Shown: piece after piece, positions 31,140-41,134 of the stretch
Position numbering within the stretch: the stretch's first letter is position 1
Layout: the number at the start of each line of letters is the position of its first letter
From: Duganella sp. BuS-21
Lineage (GTDB): Bacteria; Pseudomonadota; Gammaproteobacteria; Burkholderiales; Burkholderiaceae_D
Length of the DNA: 64,000 bases
Direction: 5' to 3'
NCBI GenBank assembly: GCA_041874725.1
Contig: CP097466.1
Coordinates: forward strand, 248,001-312,000
Position numbers and translations under genes: made by a program
Notes under the pieces: generated by a model
What the model saw: the letters and a program-made list of their open reading frames with translations, nothing else
Database searches by the model: none
Told to the model about the DNA's origin: nothing

Positions 31140-31649
31140 CTAAGCGGCCTTGAGGGCGGCGATGCGCCGCCCCAGTTGCAGCGCGCTGTAGGCGGCCATG
31201 GCGCCGACGCCCAGCGACACCCAGTTCAGCACGCTCAAGGCCAGCGGTGCGCGGCCCCAGTCGGCCCACTGGCCCAGCAGCAGCAATTGCGCCACCACCA
31301 ACGCCAGGCAGGGAATCAGCAGGCGGCGGTAACGGCGCAGCCGGTCGGCGGGGTCGGAGAAGATTTCCGGCACCCGTCGGTTCACGATCGGCTGGCGCCA
31401 GCAATGCCAGCCACCGTGCGCGGCGACATACTCCCAGCCGGCGTCCTCCAGCAGCCGGCGGTACTGCGGCTCAAAGTTATTGACGTGCAAGTCCCAGCGA
31501 TAGGCCATCTCGGCCGGGGCACCGCGCTCGAAGGTGTAGATATCGAGCCAGTTCACCGCCCGCAGGTGCCAGCCCTGCGCCGCCATGGACTGCAGCCAGG
31601 CGCCATGTTCCTGATCCTGCCACGACCACCACTGCCTGAACTTTTTCAT
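31140..31649 (-). CDS. DUF2812-type membrane protein
   Basis: 169-aa protein starting [20 protein letters not shown]. The N-terminal soluble half resembles DUF2812 proteins (short Trp-rich segments, LEDAGWEYVAAHGGWHCWR); the C-terminal half has two hydrophobic segments (LLIPCLALVVAQLLLLGQW and LNWVSLGVGAMAAYSALQL). It overlaps the PadR gene by 4 bp, an arrangement common for DUF2812 or DUF1700 proteins with PadR repressors. Function unknown. Between its stop and tex lie about 30 bp of short TAAGCGG-type repeats. Confidence 0.8.
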   Translation of the reverse strand: MKKFRQWWSWQDQEHGAWLQSMAAQGWHLRAVNWLDIYTFERGAPAEMAYRWDLHVNNFEPQYRRLLEDAGWEYVAAHGGWHCWRQPIVNRRVPEIFSDPADRLRRYRRLLIPCLALVVAQLLLLGQWADWGRAPLALSVLNWVSLGVGAMAAYSALQLGRRIAALKAA

Positions 31650-31966
31650 TTGCTCTCCTTCAGCCGCGCCGCACTATTGACCATGATTTCCAGCCGCCGC
31701 ACCTGCTCGGCCAGCACCAGCTTGCCCAGCTCGGTCAGCGCGTAGATTTTGCGCCGCTCCTCCTCCGCCACCTTGACGATCAAGGCCTGTTTTTCCAGTG
31801 TACCGAAGATGCCGTACAAGGTGCCCGGCCCCAGCACCACACTGCCGGCGCTCAAGGCTTCGGCCTGCTGCATGATGGCGTAGCCGTGCAGCGGCTGCTG
31901 GCTCAGCGCCAGCATCACGTAGAACGTGGCCTCGGACAGGGGCAGAAAACGGGCGGGATCGGACAT
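31646..31966 (-). CDS. PadR-family transcriptional regulator
   Basis: 106-aa winged-helix repressor of the short PadR class. [20 protein letters not shown] starts the DNA-binding domain and [19 protein letters not shown] is the recognition and wing region. It is translationally coupled to the DUF2812 gene and preceded by a palindrome at 31978, so autorepression and control of the partner are likely. Confidence 0.88.
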   Translation of the reverse strand: MSDPARFLPLSEATFYVMLALSQQPLHGYAIMQQAEALSAGSVVLGPGTLYGIFGTLEKQALIVKVAEEERRKIYALTELGKLVLAEQVRRLEIMVNSAARLKESK

Positions 31967-31977
31967 GTATCGGTATT

Positions 31978-32002
31978 CGCTATATCGTGTATCGATATAG
32001 CG
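31978..32002. promoter_or_regulatory. Candidate PadR operator palindrome
   Basis: CGCTATATCG and CGATATAGCG form a perfect 10-bp inverted repeat with a 5-bp spacer, 12 bp upstream of the PadR start. AT-rich dyads of this size in front of a padR gene are typical operators. The site also faces the grxD promoter region. Confidence 0.6.
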
Positions 32003-32094
32003 ACTATACGCGCATTTTTTCGCTTGTCAAACACGGGGCAGGCGCATTTCTTATAAAATGCCGGTATTCCACATCTTTACACCTAGAGGCAGCT

Positions 32095-32406
32095 ATGAGC
32101 GACGTACAAACCTGGATCAAAGAAACCGTGAGCAATACCCCGGTGGTGCTGTTCATGAAGGGCACCGCCCAGTTCCCGCAATGCGGCTTTTCCGGCCGCG
32201 CCATCCAGATCTTGAAAGCTTGCGGCGTTGAGAACATTGCCACCGTGAACGTGCTGGAAGATCCGGAAGTCCGTCAGGGCATCAAGGATTACTCGAACTG
32301 GCCGACCATTCCTCAGCTCTACGTCAAGGGCGAGTTCATCGGCGGTTCGGACATCATGAACGAAATGTTTGAGTCGGGCGAATTGAAAGCCCTGCTGGAT
32401 GCCTGA
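32095..32406 (+). CDS. grxD: Monothiol glutaredoxin GrxD
   Basis: 103-aa CGFS glutaredoxin ([20 protein letters not shown]), an Fe-S cluster carrier and BolA partner. The active site is QCGFSG, followed by [20 protein letters not shown], the glutathione-binding segment. The ATG at 32095 is preceded by AGAGGCAGCT; the upstream open frame is ignored. TATAAAAT at 32052 is a candidate -10. Overlaps ubiX by 8 bp. Confidence 0.97.
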   Translation: MSDVQTWIKETVSNTPVVLFMKGTAQFPQCGFSGRAIQILKACGVENIATVNVLEDPEVRQGIKDYSNWPTIPQLYVKGEFIGGSDIMNEMFESGELKALLDA

Positions 32407-33007
32407 TCGTCCTGGACGCATTGTTATTGCCATCACCGGCGCCACCGGCGCGGTGTATGGCGTGCGTCTGCTGCAACATTTGCAACACTCAAGTGGCATC
32501 GAGACCCATCTGATCGTCTCCGAAGCCGCCGTCCTCACCCTGCACCAGGAAACCGGCTTGCAGCGGCGTGAGGTGGAAGCGCTGGCCCACGTGGTGCACA
32601 AGGTGCGCGACGTCGGCGCCGCCATCGCCAGCGGCTCGTTCCAGAGCGACGGCATGATTATCGCTCCCTGCTCCATGAAAACCCTGGCGTCGGTGGCCCA
32701 CGGCCTGTCCGACAACCTGATCGCGCGCGCGGCCGACGTGGTGCTCAAGGAGCGCCGCCGGCTGGTGCTGATGGTCAGGGAAACCCCGTTCAATCTCGCG
32801 CATTTGCGCAATATGACGGCGGTCACGGAAATGGGCGGGATTATTTTCCCGCCGCTGCCGAGCTTCTATCACAAGCCGCAGAGTATTTCAGAGATGGTGG
32901 ACCACACCGTGGCTCGCGTGATCGACCTGTTCGGGATCGAGCACACACTGGCGCCACGCTGGGCGGGCATGAAGGGTGCCGCCGGCACGGACGCCGGCCA
33001 GGCCTAG
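32399..33007 (+). CDS. ubiX: Flavin prenyltransferase UbiX
   Basis: Makes the prenylated FMN cofactor for UbiD-type decarboxylases in ubiquinone synthesis. The 202-aa protein begins with [20 protein letters not shown], the FMN-binding glycine loop; later motifs are [20 protein letters not shown] and [20 protein letters not shown]. The gene starts inside the end of grxD. It ends 1 bp before the convergent small gene at 33009. Confidence 0.96.
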   Translation: MPDRPGRIVIAITGATGAVYGVRLLQHLQHSSGIETHLIVSEAAVLTLHQETGLQRREVEALAHVVHKVRDVGAAIASGSFQSDGMIIAPCSMKTLASVAHGLSDNLIARAADVVLKERRRLVLMVRETPFNLAHLRNMTAVTEMGGIIFPPLPSFYHKPQSISEMVDHTVARVIDLFGIEHTLAPRWAGMKGAAGTDAGQA

Positions 33008-33008
33008 C

Positions 33009-33179
33009 TCAACGCTTGTCGAAATAAGAACTGCTGGCGCGCTTCAGTTCACGGGCTTCTTCCACCATGCGGCGTTGCGCGATGCGTTTGCGCATCACTT
33101 CGGCATGCTGGGCGGCACTCATGGGCGGGGCGGTCATCAAATCTTTCAGCTGCGCGGCGTTGCTGTAATTGCTTTTCAT
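33009..33179 (-). CDS. Small hypothetical basic protein (56 aa)
   Basis: MKSNYSNAAQLKDLMTAPPM begins a 56-aa protein of mainly charged helix (MRKRIAQRRMVEEARELKRA). I do not recognise a family. The ATG at 33179 is chosen because the upstream extension is hydrophobic and overlaps a terminator. It converges tightly on ubiX. Confidence 0.5.
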   Translation of the reverse strand: MKSNYSNAAQLKDLMTAPPMSAAQHAEVMRKRIAQRRMVEEARELKRASSSYFDKR

Positions 33180-33272
33180 CAGACGGCTCAAAGCATGACT
33201 CCCGAAAAATAGGCCTGTCCTATTGTGCCTGAAATCGGAAGCGAAACTATGACAAATCGTAAAGATAGCGAA

Positions 33273-33303
33273 AATAAAAAGGGCGCTGCCGATGGCGCGC
33301 CCT
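33273..33303 (-). terminator. Intrinsic terminator downstream of the XRE gene
   Basis: Arms AGGGCGC (33280-33286) and GCGCCCT (33297-33303) with an inner GCC/GGC pair form a strong hairpin; on the minus strand it is followed by TTTTTATTTT. It lies about 105 nt beyond the stop of the XRE regulator. Confidence 0.75.
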
Positions 33304-33406
33304 GGTCCAAACAAAACGTGGAAAACGTGAATCTTGTTTCACGAAAATACGGCCCGGAACAGCGACTAGATAGTTGCATATCCTCAGTAGTACTACGTAA
33401 AAATAA

Positions 33407-33817
33407 CTACTTCTGGTAGTTAACCCGTACCAGCATGCGGATAAATTCGCGCGCGATCTGGCGATGATGTTCGTCCAGGCGCTGCAGATCGGCAATCAGC
33501 TTGACGTCGGCCGATTCAAAACGCGACGGGCTGGCGCCGCTGTCGGTGCTCGGAGCACCTTCTTCCGGGCCGCCGAAACGCAACCATTCAGCAGGCACGC
33601 CCAACCATTGCGCGATCATGCGCAGTTTCTCCTGGGTCGGAATGGCCTCTCCCACCAGCCATTTACGGGCTGCGTGGACAGTAATCGGCCGACCGTCGAA
33701 GCGGATATTAAACTCGCGCGCCAGCCGGGTCGGGCTGTCTGGCGAGTAGTGGGCATTTTTTAAAGCCTGTTGCAGGCGCTGGCTAAAGCTTTCGCGTTCA
33801 TTGGAAGAATTCATCAT
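33407..33817 (-). CDS. XRE-type transcriptional regulator
   Basis: 136-aa protein with an N-terminal lambda-repressor-like helix-turn-helix: SQRLQQALKNAHYSPDSPTR, then TVHAARKWLVGEAIPTQEKL as the recognition region and AQWLGVPAEWLRFG. The C-terminal helix (VKLIADLQRLDEHHRQIARE) may dimerise. Starts at 33817 or one codon later are both possible, with no clear ribosome site. It is single-standing and its targets are unknown. An inverted repeat AACTAC-N5-GTAGTT overlaps its stop. Confidence 0.8.
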   Translation of the reverse strand: MMNSSNERESFSQRLQQALKNAHYSPDSPTRLAREFNIRFDGRPITVHAARKWLVGEAIPTQEKLRMIAQWLGVPAEWLRFGGPEEGAPSTDSGASPSRFESADVKLIADLQRLDEHHRQIAREFIRMLVRVNYQK

Positions 33818-34119
33818 TGCACTATTTCACGTTGCGTCATGAAAGTCAGTTTCTGCGAAGCTGGGCTTATTTGTGACGTTATGGGATTTGAAAATTTACA
33901 TTTTATCTTCCGGCAGAACAAACGTCAGCGAAAATGTACGGTAAATTTTATTCGGCAGCAGATCGCCTTCGGCCATCATCTCGCCCAAAAGGGAGAGCAC
34001 GTAGCACGATACCATTTTGCACGCCCTCCGGTCACCTTCTGCCACCGACTCTACGTTTGATTGGTGGGATTCGCGCTACAATACTTTGACGTTGACGTAA
34101 ACGGAAATTCATCACAAAA
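33818..34119. promoter_or_regulatory. AT-rich intergenic region between the XRE gene and liuR
   Basis: About 300 bp without a convincing gene. It is visibly richer in A/T than its neighbours. It contains an imperfect inverted repeat, AAAATTTACATTTT (33891-33904) facing AAAATGTACGGTAAATTTT (33931-33949), and near its right end a TACAAT hexamer (34077) and the LiuR-type site at 34089. It should hold the divergent promoters of both regulators. Confidence 0.5.
34089..34103 (+). promoter_or_regulatory. LiuR-type operator upstream of liuR
   Basis: ACGTTGACGTAAACG, 16 bp before the liuR ATG and just downstream of a TACAAT hexamer. The same 15-mer occurs in reverse orientation inside the YchJ-like gene (58826-58840), and a one-mismatch version lies upstream of liuA. 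Autoregulation is inferred. Confidence 0.65.
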
Positions 34120-34512
34120 ATGTCCACCTATACCATTACCGAACTGGCCCGTGAATTCGACATCACGGCGCGCGCCATCCGCTTTTACGAAGACCAGGGC
34201 TTGCTGAGTCCGTCACGCGAAGGCGCGGGCGGCCGCAACCGCGTTTACACCGGGCGCGACCGCACCCGCCTCAAGCTGACCCTGCGCGGCAAGCGCCTGG
34301 GCCTGTCGCTGGCGGAAATCAAGAGCCTGGTCGACATGTACGAAACGCCCAAGGATTCCACCGCCCAGATGCAACGTTTCCTGACGGTGCTGGCGCAGCA
34401 CCGCGAAACGCTGGAACAGCAGCGCGAAGACATCGAAATGTCGCTGGCCGAGCTCCAGGCCCACGAAGACGAATGCAAACGCATGATGGCGGCGCAAACC
34501 GCCCCTGCTTGA
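34120..34512 (+). CDS. liuR: MerR-family regulator of branched-chain amino acid catabolism LiuR
   Basis: 130-aa MerR-type protein. The winged helix starts YTITELAREFDITARAIRFY, with EDQGLLSPSREG and LKLTLRGKRLGLSLAEIKSL, followed by a long dimerisation helix; no metal-binding cysteine pair is present (the single Cys is near the C-terminus). This pattern, together with a divergent-free position directly before isovaleryl-CoA dehydrogenase and ACGTTAACG-type operators, matches LiuR, a regulator of leucine/isovalerate degradation in proteobacteria. The effector is probably an acyl-CoA intermediate (inference). Confidence 0.85.
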   Translation: MSTYTITELAREFDITARAIRFYEDQGLLSPSREGAGGRNRVYTGRDRTRLKLTLRGKRLGLSLAEIKSLVDMYETPKDSTAQMQRFLTVLAQHRETLEQQREDIEMSLAELQAHEDECKRMMAAQTAPA

Positions 34513-34553
34513 CGCTTATTTGACGCTTATTTGACGCCCACTTGACGTTTACG
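34510..34553 (+). repeat. Four 11-bp phased direct repeats before liuA
   Basis: TGACGCTTATT, TGACGCTTATT, TGACGCCCACT and TGACGTTTACG follow each other without gaps from the liuR stop codon into the operator. The 11-bp period places all four TGACG blocks on about the same DNA face. Confidence 0.7.
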
Positions 34554-34576
34554 TTAACGTCACATCGGCGTATCAT
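34545..34576 (+). promoter_or_regulatory. LiuR-type operator and candidate liuA promoter
   Basis: ACGTTTACGTTAACGT (34545-34560) is the reverse complement of ACGTTAACGTAAACGT, one mismatch from the liuR site over 15 bp. A TTTACG (34548) and TATCAT (34571) pair with 17-bp spacing would place the site across the -35 element, about 40 bp before the liuA ATG. Confidence 0.65.
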
Positions 34577-34612
34577 GGGCGCTCCAGACAAAACACAAGA
34601 ATCGAGGATGAC

Positions 34613-35797
34613 ATGCTCCATCTCCCAGGCCTGACCTTTGACCATGGCGAAGACATCGCCGCGCTGCGCGAAGCCGTGCAGCAGTTCGCCGCCGCCGAGA
34701 TCGCGCCGCGCGCCGCCGAAATCGACCGCAGCGACCAGTTCCCCATGGACCTGTGGCGCAAAATGGGCGAGCTGGGCGTGCTGGGCATCACCGTGCCGGA
34801 AGAATACGGCGGCGCCAACATGGGCTACCTGGCCCATATCGTGGCGATGGAGGAAATCTCGCGCGCCTCGGCCTCGGTCGGCCTGTCGTACGGCGCCCAC
34901 TCGAACCTGTGCGTCAACCAGATCAAGCGCAACGGCACCGACGCGCAAAAACAAAAATACCTGCCGAAGCTGATTTCCGGCGAATACATCGGCGCCCTGG
35001 CCATGTCCGAGCCGAACGCCGGCTCCGACGTGGTGAGCATGAAGCTGCGCGCCGAACTCAAGGGCGACCACTACGTCCTCAACGGCACCAAGATGTGGAT
35101 CACCAACGGCCCCGACGCCGATGTGCTGGTGGTCTACGCCAAGACCGACCTCGAAGCCGGTCCGAAAGGCATGACCGCCTTCCTGATTGAAAAAGGCGCC
35201 AAGGGCTTCTCGATCGCGCAAAAGCTGGACAAGCTGGGCATGCGCGGCTCCCACACCGGCGAGCTGGTATTTGAAGATTGCGAAGTGCCGGTCGAGAACG
35301 TGCTGGGCGGCCTGGGCAAGGGCGTCAACGTGTTGATGTCGGGCCTGGACTTCGAGCGCACCGTGCTGTCCGGGGGCCCGCTGGGCATCATGCAGGCCTG
35401 CATGGACGTGGTCGTGCCTTACATCCACGACCGCAAGCAGTTCGGCCAGGCCATCGGCGAGTTCCAGCTGATGCAGGGCAAGATCGCCGACATGTACTCG
35501 ACCATGATGGCGTCCAAGGCCTATGTCTACGCGGTCGGCCAGGCCTGCGACCGCGCCACTTCGCCGGAGCAGGTGCGCAACCTGCGCAAGGACGCCGCCG
35601 GCGCCATCCTGTACAGCGCCGAGAAGGCGACCTGGATGGCCGGCGAAGCGATCCAGACCCTGGGCGGCAACGGCTACATCAACGAGTATCCGGTCGGCCG
35701 CCTGTGGCGCGACGCCAAGCTGTACGAAATCGGCGCCGGCACCAGCGAAATCCGCCGCATGCTGATCGGCCGCGAACTGTTCGCGGAAACAAAATAA
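34613..35797 (+). CDS. liuA: Isovaleryl-CoA dehydrogenase LiuA
   Basis: FAD-dependent oxidation of isovaleryl-CoA to 3-methylcrotonyl-CoA in leucine breakdown (394 aa). [17 protein letters not shown] and [15 protein letters not shown] are typical, and the catalytic Glu is in [15 protein letters not shown], the helix-G position used by isovaleryl-CoA dehydrogenases rather than the C-terminal position of other family members. A GAGG ribosome site precedes the ATG. It follows liuR and an operator, and is followed by a REP doublet and aceK. Confidence 0.94.
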   Translation: MLHLPGLTFDHGEDIAALREAVQQFAAAEIAPRAAEIDRSDQFPMDLWRKMGELGVLGITVPEEYGGANMGYLAHIVAMEEISRASASVGLSYGAHSNLCVNQIKRNGTDAQKQKYLPKLISGEYIGALAMSEPNAGSDVVSMKLRAELKGDHYVLNGTKMWITNGPDADVLVVYAKTDLEAGPKGMTAFLIEKGAKGFSIAQKLDKLGMRGSHTGELVFEDCEVPVENVLGGLGKGVNVLMSGLDFERTVLSGGPLGIMQACMDVVVPYIHDRKQFGQAIGEFQLMQGKIADMYSTMMASKAYVYAVGQACDRATSPEQVRNLRKDAAGAILYSAEKATWMAGEAIQTLGGNGYINEYPVGRLWRDAKLYEIGAGTSEIRRMLIGRELFAETK

Positions 35798-35805
35798 GCT
35801 GCAGC

Positions 35806-35875
35806 GTCGCCCTCGCGCAAGCGGGGGCCCATGCTGAGCCAGCTCACTATGGGTACCCGCCCGCGCGGGTACGAC
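35806..35875. repeat. REP doublet (family A) between liuA and aceK
   Basis: A degenerate left unit GTCGCCCTCGCGCAAGCGGG (from 35806) and a right unit GTACCCGCCCGCGCGGGTAC (35853-35872) ending in GAC. The left unit plus its ATGCTGAGCC flank matches, at 32 of 36 positions, the copy inside the binding-protein gene at 44456. Confidence 0.8.
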
Positions 35876-35890
35876 GCTGACGGGACCAAT

Positions 35891-37711
35891 ATGACCCAGG
35901 CCGCCTTCCCCAAGCTGCTGCGTTCGCAGATCGCGTTCGACATCGCGCGCACCATCCGCGACGGTTTCGACAAGCACTACCGCTTGTTCCGCGCAACCAG
36001 CCAGCAGGCCAAGCAGCACTTCGAGGGAGGCGACTGGGCGCATGGACAACAAGCCGCGCGCGCGCGCATCGATTTCTACGACCAGCGCGTGCAGGAATGC
36101 GTGCAGCAGCTGGAAGACGAATATGAACCGGCCGACCTGACCGATGAAGTGTGGCGCGAACTCAAGCTGCACTACATCGGCATGCTGTCCGACCACAAGC
36201 AGCCGGAACTGGCCGAAACCTTTTTCAACTCGGTCTGCTGCAAGATCCTGCACCGCAGCTACTTCCACAACGAATTCATCTTCGTGCGCCCGGTGGTCTC
36301 CACCGAGTACATCGAAACCACCGAAGCACGCCCGACCTACCGCGTCTACTACCCGGCGGCGGACGGCATGCACGCCACGCTCAAGCGCATCGTCGGCGAC
36401 TTCGCGCTGGACGCGAACTTCGCCAACCTGGCGCGCGACGCCGAACAGGTGGAGCAGCGCCTGACCGCCCTGTACGGCGCGGCGCGCATCGAACCGAATC
36501 ACCAGATCCAGGTGCTATCGAGCCTGTTCTTCCGCAACAAGGGCGCCTACATCGTCGGCCAGATCATCAACGGCAACCGCGTGGTTCCGTTCGTGGTACC
36601 GATCCTGCACAACCGCCACGGCGAGCTGATACTCGACACGGTGCTGTGCGACCCGGAGCAGATCGCCATCCTGTTCTCGTTCACGCGCGCCTACTTCCTG
36701 GTCGACATGGAAGTGCCGTCGGCCTACGTGCAGTTCCTGCGCGCGCTGATGCCGCGCAAACCGCGCAGCGAGATCTACACCATCCTCGGCCTGCAGAAGC
36801 AGGGCAAGGCGCTGTTCTACCGCGACTTCCTGCAGCACCTCAAGCATTCGTCCGACCTGTTCGAAATCGCGCCCGGCATACGCGGCCTGGTGATGCTGGT
36901 GTTCGCGCTGCCGTCGTTCCCGTATGTGTTCAAGTTGATCAAGGATTTCTATCCGCCGCCGAAGGAAACCACGCGCGCGCTGATCAAGCAGAAGTACCTG
37001 CTGGTGAAACACCACGACCGCGTGGGCCGCATGGCCGACACGCTGGAATACTCCAACGTCGCCTTCCCGCGCAGCCGCTTCAAGCAGGAACTGCTGGCGG
37101 AGCTGAAGCAGTTCGCGCCCTCGCAGGTGGAAGAGGACGGCGAACAGATCGTCATCAAGCACCTGTACATCGAGCGCCGCATGGTGCCGCTGAATATCTG
37201 GCTGACGGAAAAGGACCAGGACGAAGCGCAACTGGAGCACGGCCTGCTCGAATACGGCAACGCCATCAAGGAGCTGGTGGCCGCCAACATCTTCCCCGGG
37301 GATATGCTGTACAAGAATTTCGGCGTCACGCGGCACCAGCGCGTGGTGTTCTACGACTACGACGAAATCGAATACATCACCGACTGCCAGTTCCGCGCCA
37401 TTCCCCAGCCGCGCAACGAAGAAGAGGAAATGGCGTCCGAGCCGTGGTATCCGGTCGGCCGGCACGATGTCTTCCCCGAGCAGTTCGGCAGCTTCCTGCT
37501 GGGGAATCCGAAGATCCGAAAATATTTTCTCAAGCACCACGCGGACCTGCTCACGCCGGAGTACTGGCAAGCGCGCAAGCAGCGCATCGAGCAGGGTCTG
37601 ATCGAAGATGTCTACCCGTATCCGCAACACATCCGCTTCTTTCACAAGGAGCTATCCACTATTCCGGCGGTGACTACGCCACCCTTTATGGAGACCTTAG
37701 AAAATGAATGA
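35891..37711 (+). CDS. aceK: Isocitrate dehydrogenase kinase/phosphatase AceK
   Basis: Bifunctional enzyme that phosphorylates and dephosphorylates isocitrate dehydrogenase, switching carbon between the TCA cycle and the glyoxylate bypass. The 606-aa product from [20 protein letters not shown] has normal length; family segments include [39 protein letters not shown] and [20 protein letters not shown] in the kinase-like lobe. The frame extends upstream through the REP, but 35891 gives the typical N-terminus. It overlaps the thiolase gene by 8 bp, tying it to acetyl-CoA-producing catabolism. Confidence 0.95.
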   Translation: MTQAAFPKLLRSQIAFDIARTIRDGFDKHYRLFRATSQQAKQHFEGGDWAHGQQAARARIDFYDQRVQECVQQLEDEYEPADLTDEVWRELKLHYIGMLSDHKQPELAETFFNSVCCKILHRSYFHNEFIFVRPVVSTEYIETTEARPTYRVYYPAADGMHATLKRIVGDFALDANFANLARDAEQVEQRLTALYGAARIEPNHQIQVLSSLFFRNKGAYIVGQIINGNRVVPFVVPILHNRHGELILDTVLCDPEQIAILFSFTRAYFLVDMEVPSAYVQFLRALMPRKPRSEIYTILGLQKQGKALFYRDFLQHLKHSSDLFEIAPGIRGLVMLVFALPSFPYVFKLIKDFYPPPKETTRALIKQKYLLVKHHDRVGRMADTLEYSNVAFPRSRFKQELLAELKQFAPSQVEEDGEQIVIKHLYIERRMVPLNIWLTEKDQDEAQLEHGLLEYGNAIKELVAANIFPGDMLYKNFGVTRHQRVVFYDYDEIEYITDCQFRAIPQPRNEEEEMASEPWYPVGRHDVFPEQFGSFLLGNPKIRKYFLKHHADLLTPEYWQARKQRIEQGLIEDVYPYPQHIRFFHKELSTIPAVTTPPFMETLENE

Positions 37712-38903
37712 TCCTATCGTAATCGTCGGTGCAGCCCGCACCCCCATGGGCGCCTTCCAGGGCGACTTCTCCTCCAAGTCCGCCCACGACCTGGGTGCGG
37801 TCGCGATCCAGGCCGCCGTCGAACGCTCCGGCATCGATGGCAAGCTGGTGGAACACGTCTACTTCGGCAACTGCCTGATGGCAGGCCAAGGCCAGGCGCC
37901 TGCGCGCCAGGCGCTGTTGAAAGCCGGCCTGCCGACATCCACCGGCGCCGTCACCCTGTCCAAGATGTGCGGCTCGGCCATGCAGGCCGCGATCTTCGCG
38001 CACGACCAGCTGATCGCCGGCAGCGCCGACGTGGTCATCGCCGGCGGCATGGAGTCCATGACCAACGCGCCTTACCTGATTCCGAAAGCACGCGGCGGCT
38101 ACCGCATCGGCCACGGCATGATGTTCGACCACATGATGTACGACGGCCTGGAAGACGCCTACTCGCGCAACGAGAAAACCGGCGAAGGCCGCTCCATGGG
38201 CACTTTTGCCGAAGAATGCTCGGCCAAGTACGAATTCACCCGCGAAGCGCAGGACAACTTCGCCATCGAATCAGTGAAGCGCGCGCAAGTGGCCACCAGC
38301 GAAGGCTACTTCAAGTGGGAAATCGCGCCGGTCACCGTGAGTTCGCGCGCCGGCGACACCGTCATCGACAAGGATGAAGGCCCGCTGAAAGCCAAAGTGG
38401 AGAAGATCCCGAGCCTGCGCGCCGCTTTCAAGAAAGACGGCACCATCACTGCCGCCTCGTCCTCGTCGATCAACGACGGCGCCGCCGCGCTGGTGATGAT
38501 GCGCGAATCGAAGGCCAAGGAACTGGGCCTGACGCCGATCGCCCGCATCCACGGCCACGCCAGCTTCGCCCAGGAACCGAACCTGTTCACCACCGCGCCG
38601 ATCGGTGCGGTCGAAAAGCTGTACAAGAAAATCGGCTGGAGCAGCAAGGACGTCGACCTGTTCGAGATCAACGAAGCCTTCGCCGCCGTGCCGATGGCCG
38701 CCATGCGCGACCTCGACATCCCGCACGAGAAGGTCAACATCCACGGCGGCGCCTGCGCGCTGGGCCATCCGATCGGCGCATCGGGCGCGCGCATCATCGT
38801 CACCCTGCTGGGCGCCTTGAAACGCACCGGCGGCAAGAAGGGCGTGGCGGCGCTCTGCATCGGCGGCGGCGAAGCCACCGCCATGGCCGTGGAACTGGTG
38901 TAA
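37704..38903 (+). CDS. Acetyl-CoA C-acyltransferase (thiolase)
   Basis: Thiolase-superfamily enzyme of 399 aa. The acyl-accepting Cys is C89 in [11 protein letters not shown], the active-site His is in [16 protein letters not shown] and the second Cys in [10 protein letters not shown], giving the complete catalytic set. In this operon (liuA-aceK-thiolase-SDR-acyl-CoA dehydrogenase) a role as acetoacetyl-CoA thiolase at the end of leucine or fatty-acid breakdown is likely, but degradative and biosynthetic thiolases cannot be separated by eye. Confidence 0.92.
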   Translation: MNDPIVIVGAARTPMGAFQGDFSSKSAHDLGAVAIQAAVERSGIDGKLVEHVYFGNCLMAGQGQAPARQALLKAGLPTSTGAVTLSKMCGSAMQAAIFAHDQLIAGSADVVIAGGMESMTNAPYLIPKARGGYRIGHGMMFDHMMYDGLEDAYSRNEKTGEGRSMGTFAEECSAKYEFTREAQDNFAIESVKRAQVATSEGYFKWEIAPVTVSSRAGDTVIDKDEGPLKAKVEKIPSLRAAFKKDGTITAASSSSINDGAAALVMMRESKAKELGLTPIARIHGHASFAQEPNLFTTAPIGAVEKLYKKIGWSSKDVDLFEINEAFAAVPMAAMRDLDIPHEKVNIHGGACALGHPIGASGARIIVTLLGALKRTGGKKGVAALCIGGGEATAMAVELV

Positions 38904-38905
38904 GC

Positions 38906-39580
<675 letters not shown>

Positions 39581-39603
39581 AAAAAGAGAATAGAAGAGAC
39601 GAC

Positions 39604-40731
39604 ATGATACTGAGCCAGGAACACGAAATGATCCGCGACGCCCTGCGCGCTTTTGCGCAGGAGCGTCTCGCCCCCAACGCGGCCCGCTGGGACAAAGAAC
39701 ACCATTTCCCGAAAGAGGAACTCAAGGAACTGGCCGCGCTGGGCGCCTTCGGCGTCGCCGTGCCGGAAGAACTGGGCGGCGCGGGCATGGACTACGTGTC
39801 CTTGGCGCTGGTGCTGGAAGAAATCGCGGCGGGCGATGGCGGCACCTCGACCGTCATCTCGGTGAACAACTGCCCGGTATGCAGCATCGGCATGATGTAT
39901 GCGAACGCGCAGCAAAAGGCGCAATGGCTGCGGCCACTGGCGCAAGGTGAGATGCTGGGCGCGTTCTGCCTCACCGAGCCACACACCGGCAGCGACGCCG
40001 CCGCCCTGCGCACCACCGCCACGCGCGACGGCGACCACTATGTGCTGAACGGCGTGAAGCAGTTCATCACCAGCGGCAAGCACGCCGATGTGGCGATCGT
40101 CATGGCGGTGACCGACAAGGCGGCCGGCAAGAAGGGCATCAGCGCGTTCTGGGTGCCGACCGCCACGCCGGGCTACATCGTCGCCGGCATCGAGCAGAAG
40201 ATGGGCCAGCACTCATCCGACACCGCGCAGATCCTGTTCGAAAACTGCCGCATCCCGGCGGAGAATTTGATCGGCGAGGAAGGCCAGGGCTACAAGATCG
40301 CCTTGTCCGGCCTGGAGGGAGGCCGCATCGGCATCGCCTCGCAATCGGTGGGCATGGCGCGCTCCGCGTACGAAGCGGCGCTGAGCTATGCGCGCGAGCG
40401 CGAAAGCTTCGGCAAACCGATCTTCGAGCATCAATCGGTGCAATTCAAGCTGGCGGAGATGGCGATGCAAATTGAAGCGGCACGCCAGTTGATCCTGCAC
40501 GCCGCATCGATGAAGGACGCCGGCCTGCCATGTTTGAAAGAGGCGGCAATGGCCAAGCTGTTCGCCTCCGAGATGGCGGAGAAGGTCTGCTCGGACGCGA
40601 TCCAGATCCACGGCGGCTATGGCTACGTCAGCGACTTCCCGGTAGAACGCATCTACCGCGACGCCCGCGTGTGCCAGATCTACGAAGGCACCAGCGACAT
40701 CCAGAAGATCCTGATCGCCCGCGCCCTCTAG
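39604..40731 (+). CDS. Acyl-CoA dehydrogenase (short-chain/butyryl-like)
   Basis: 375-aa flavoprotein, second acyl-CoA dehydrogenase of the operon. The ATG at 39604 (MILSQEHEMIRDALRAFAQE) fits the family length; the upstream open frame is ignored. CLTEPHTGSDAAALRTTA contacts FAD, and the catalytic Glu is in CQIYEGTSDIQK, the usual C-terminal position, unlike liuA. Substrate is probably a short straight or branched acyl-CoA. Confidence 0.92.
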   Translation: MILSQEHEMIRDALRAFAQERLAPNAARWDKEHHFPKEELKELAALGAFGVAVPEELGGAGMDYVSLALVLEEIAAGDGGTSTVISVNNCPVCSIGMMYANAQQKAQWLRPLAQGEMLGAFCLTEPHTGSDAAALRTTATRDGDHYVLNGVKQFITSGKHADVAIVMAVTDKAAGKKGISAFWVPTATPGYIVAGIEQKMGQHSSDTAQILFENCRIPAENLIGEEGQGYKIALSGLEGGRIGIASQSVGMARSAYEAALSYARERESFGKPIFEHQSVQFKLAEMAMQIEAARQLILHAASMKDAGLPCLKEAAMAKLFASEMAEKVCSDAIQIHGGYGYVSDFPVERIYRDARVCQIYEGTSDIQKILIARAL

Positions 40732-40734
40732 CCG

Positions 40735-40760
40735 GTCGTTCCCGCGCAAGCGGGAACCCA
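40735..40760 (+). repeat. REP unit (family A), left boundary of the GIY-YIG module
   Basis: GTC then GTTCCCGCGCAAGCGGGAAC then CCA. It follows the acyl-CoA dehydrogenase stop by 3 bp. The inverted partner lies at 41135, beyond the GIY-YIG gene. Confidence 0.8.
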
Positions 40761-40769
40761 TAACCGGCA

Positions 40770-41063
40770 TCAAGCACAGATATCTTTAAACAAATCCCTC
40801 CACAAGGGATTTGTTTTCTGTATCAACTCAACCTTCCAGTCGCGCCGCCACTTTTTGATCTGTTTTTCCCGAGTGATGGCGGCATAGATGTCGGTGTGCT
40901 GCTCGAACCAAACGAGCTGCTTTACGCCGTATTGCTTGGTAAACCCGTCAACCAAGCCCTCACGGTGTTGCCAGACCCGCTTGATCAAATCAGACGTCAC
41001 ACCTGTGTACAAAGTGCCGTACATTTCGCTTGCCAAGATATAGACATAGCTCAATTTTTCCAT
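40770..41063 (-). CDS. GIY-YIG domain nuclease-like protein
   Basis: 97-aa single-domain GIY-YIG protein of the YhbQ/UPF0213 type. MEKLSYVYILASEMYGTLYT contains the first motif strand, GTLYTGVTSDLIKRVWQHRE the second motif and the catalytic Arg; the Glu is expected in TREKQIKKW. The tail NPLWRDLF is typical. A start four codons upstream (41075) is possible. It lies between two inverted REP units, unlike its neighbours, which suggests it travels with them. Activity is unproven for most members. Confidence 0.88.
   Translation of the reverse strand: MEKLSYVYILASEMYGTLYTGVTSDLIKRVWQHREGLVDGFTKQYGVKQLVWFEQHTDIYAAITREKQIKKWRRDWKVELIQKTNPLWRDLFKDICA
40788..40817 (+). terminator. Hairpin with T-run, possible operon terminator
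   Basis: AAACAAATCCCT and AGGGATTTGTTT form a 12-bp perfect stem with a 5-nt loop, followed by TTTTC on the plus strand. It could end the liuA-operon transcript. It also encodes the C-terminus of the GIY-YIG gene on the other strand, so it may simply be coding sequence. Confidence 0.45.
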
Positions 41064-41134
41064 TTTCTCCTCCAATAAACGGAGAAAATAAACTCGCTGG
41101 TCAATTCTGGCGCTGATGTTACGCAGACATTCTA

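Noticed and set aside
33249..33419. 56-codon plus-strand frame MTNRKDSENK with a GGAAG ribosome-like site
   Set aside because: It runs through the strong minus-strand terminator of the XRE gene and resembles no known protein; the ribosome site alone is not enough.
33770..34060. 96-codon plus-strand frame between the XRE gene and liuR
   Set aside because: Overlaps the XRE start, has no ribosome site and no plausible protein character; the stretch looks like regulatory DNA.
34319..36502. 727-codon minus-strand frame opposite liuR, liuA and aceK
   Set aside because: Antisense shadow spanning three real genes and a REP doublet, without family motifs.
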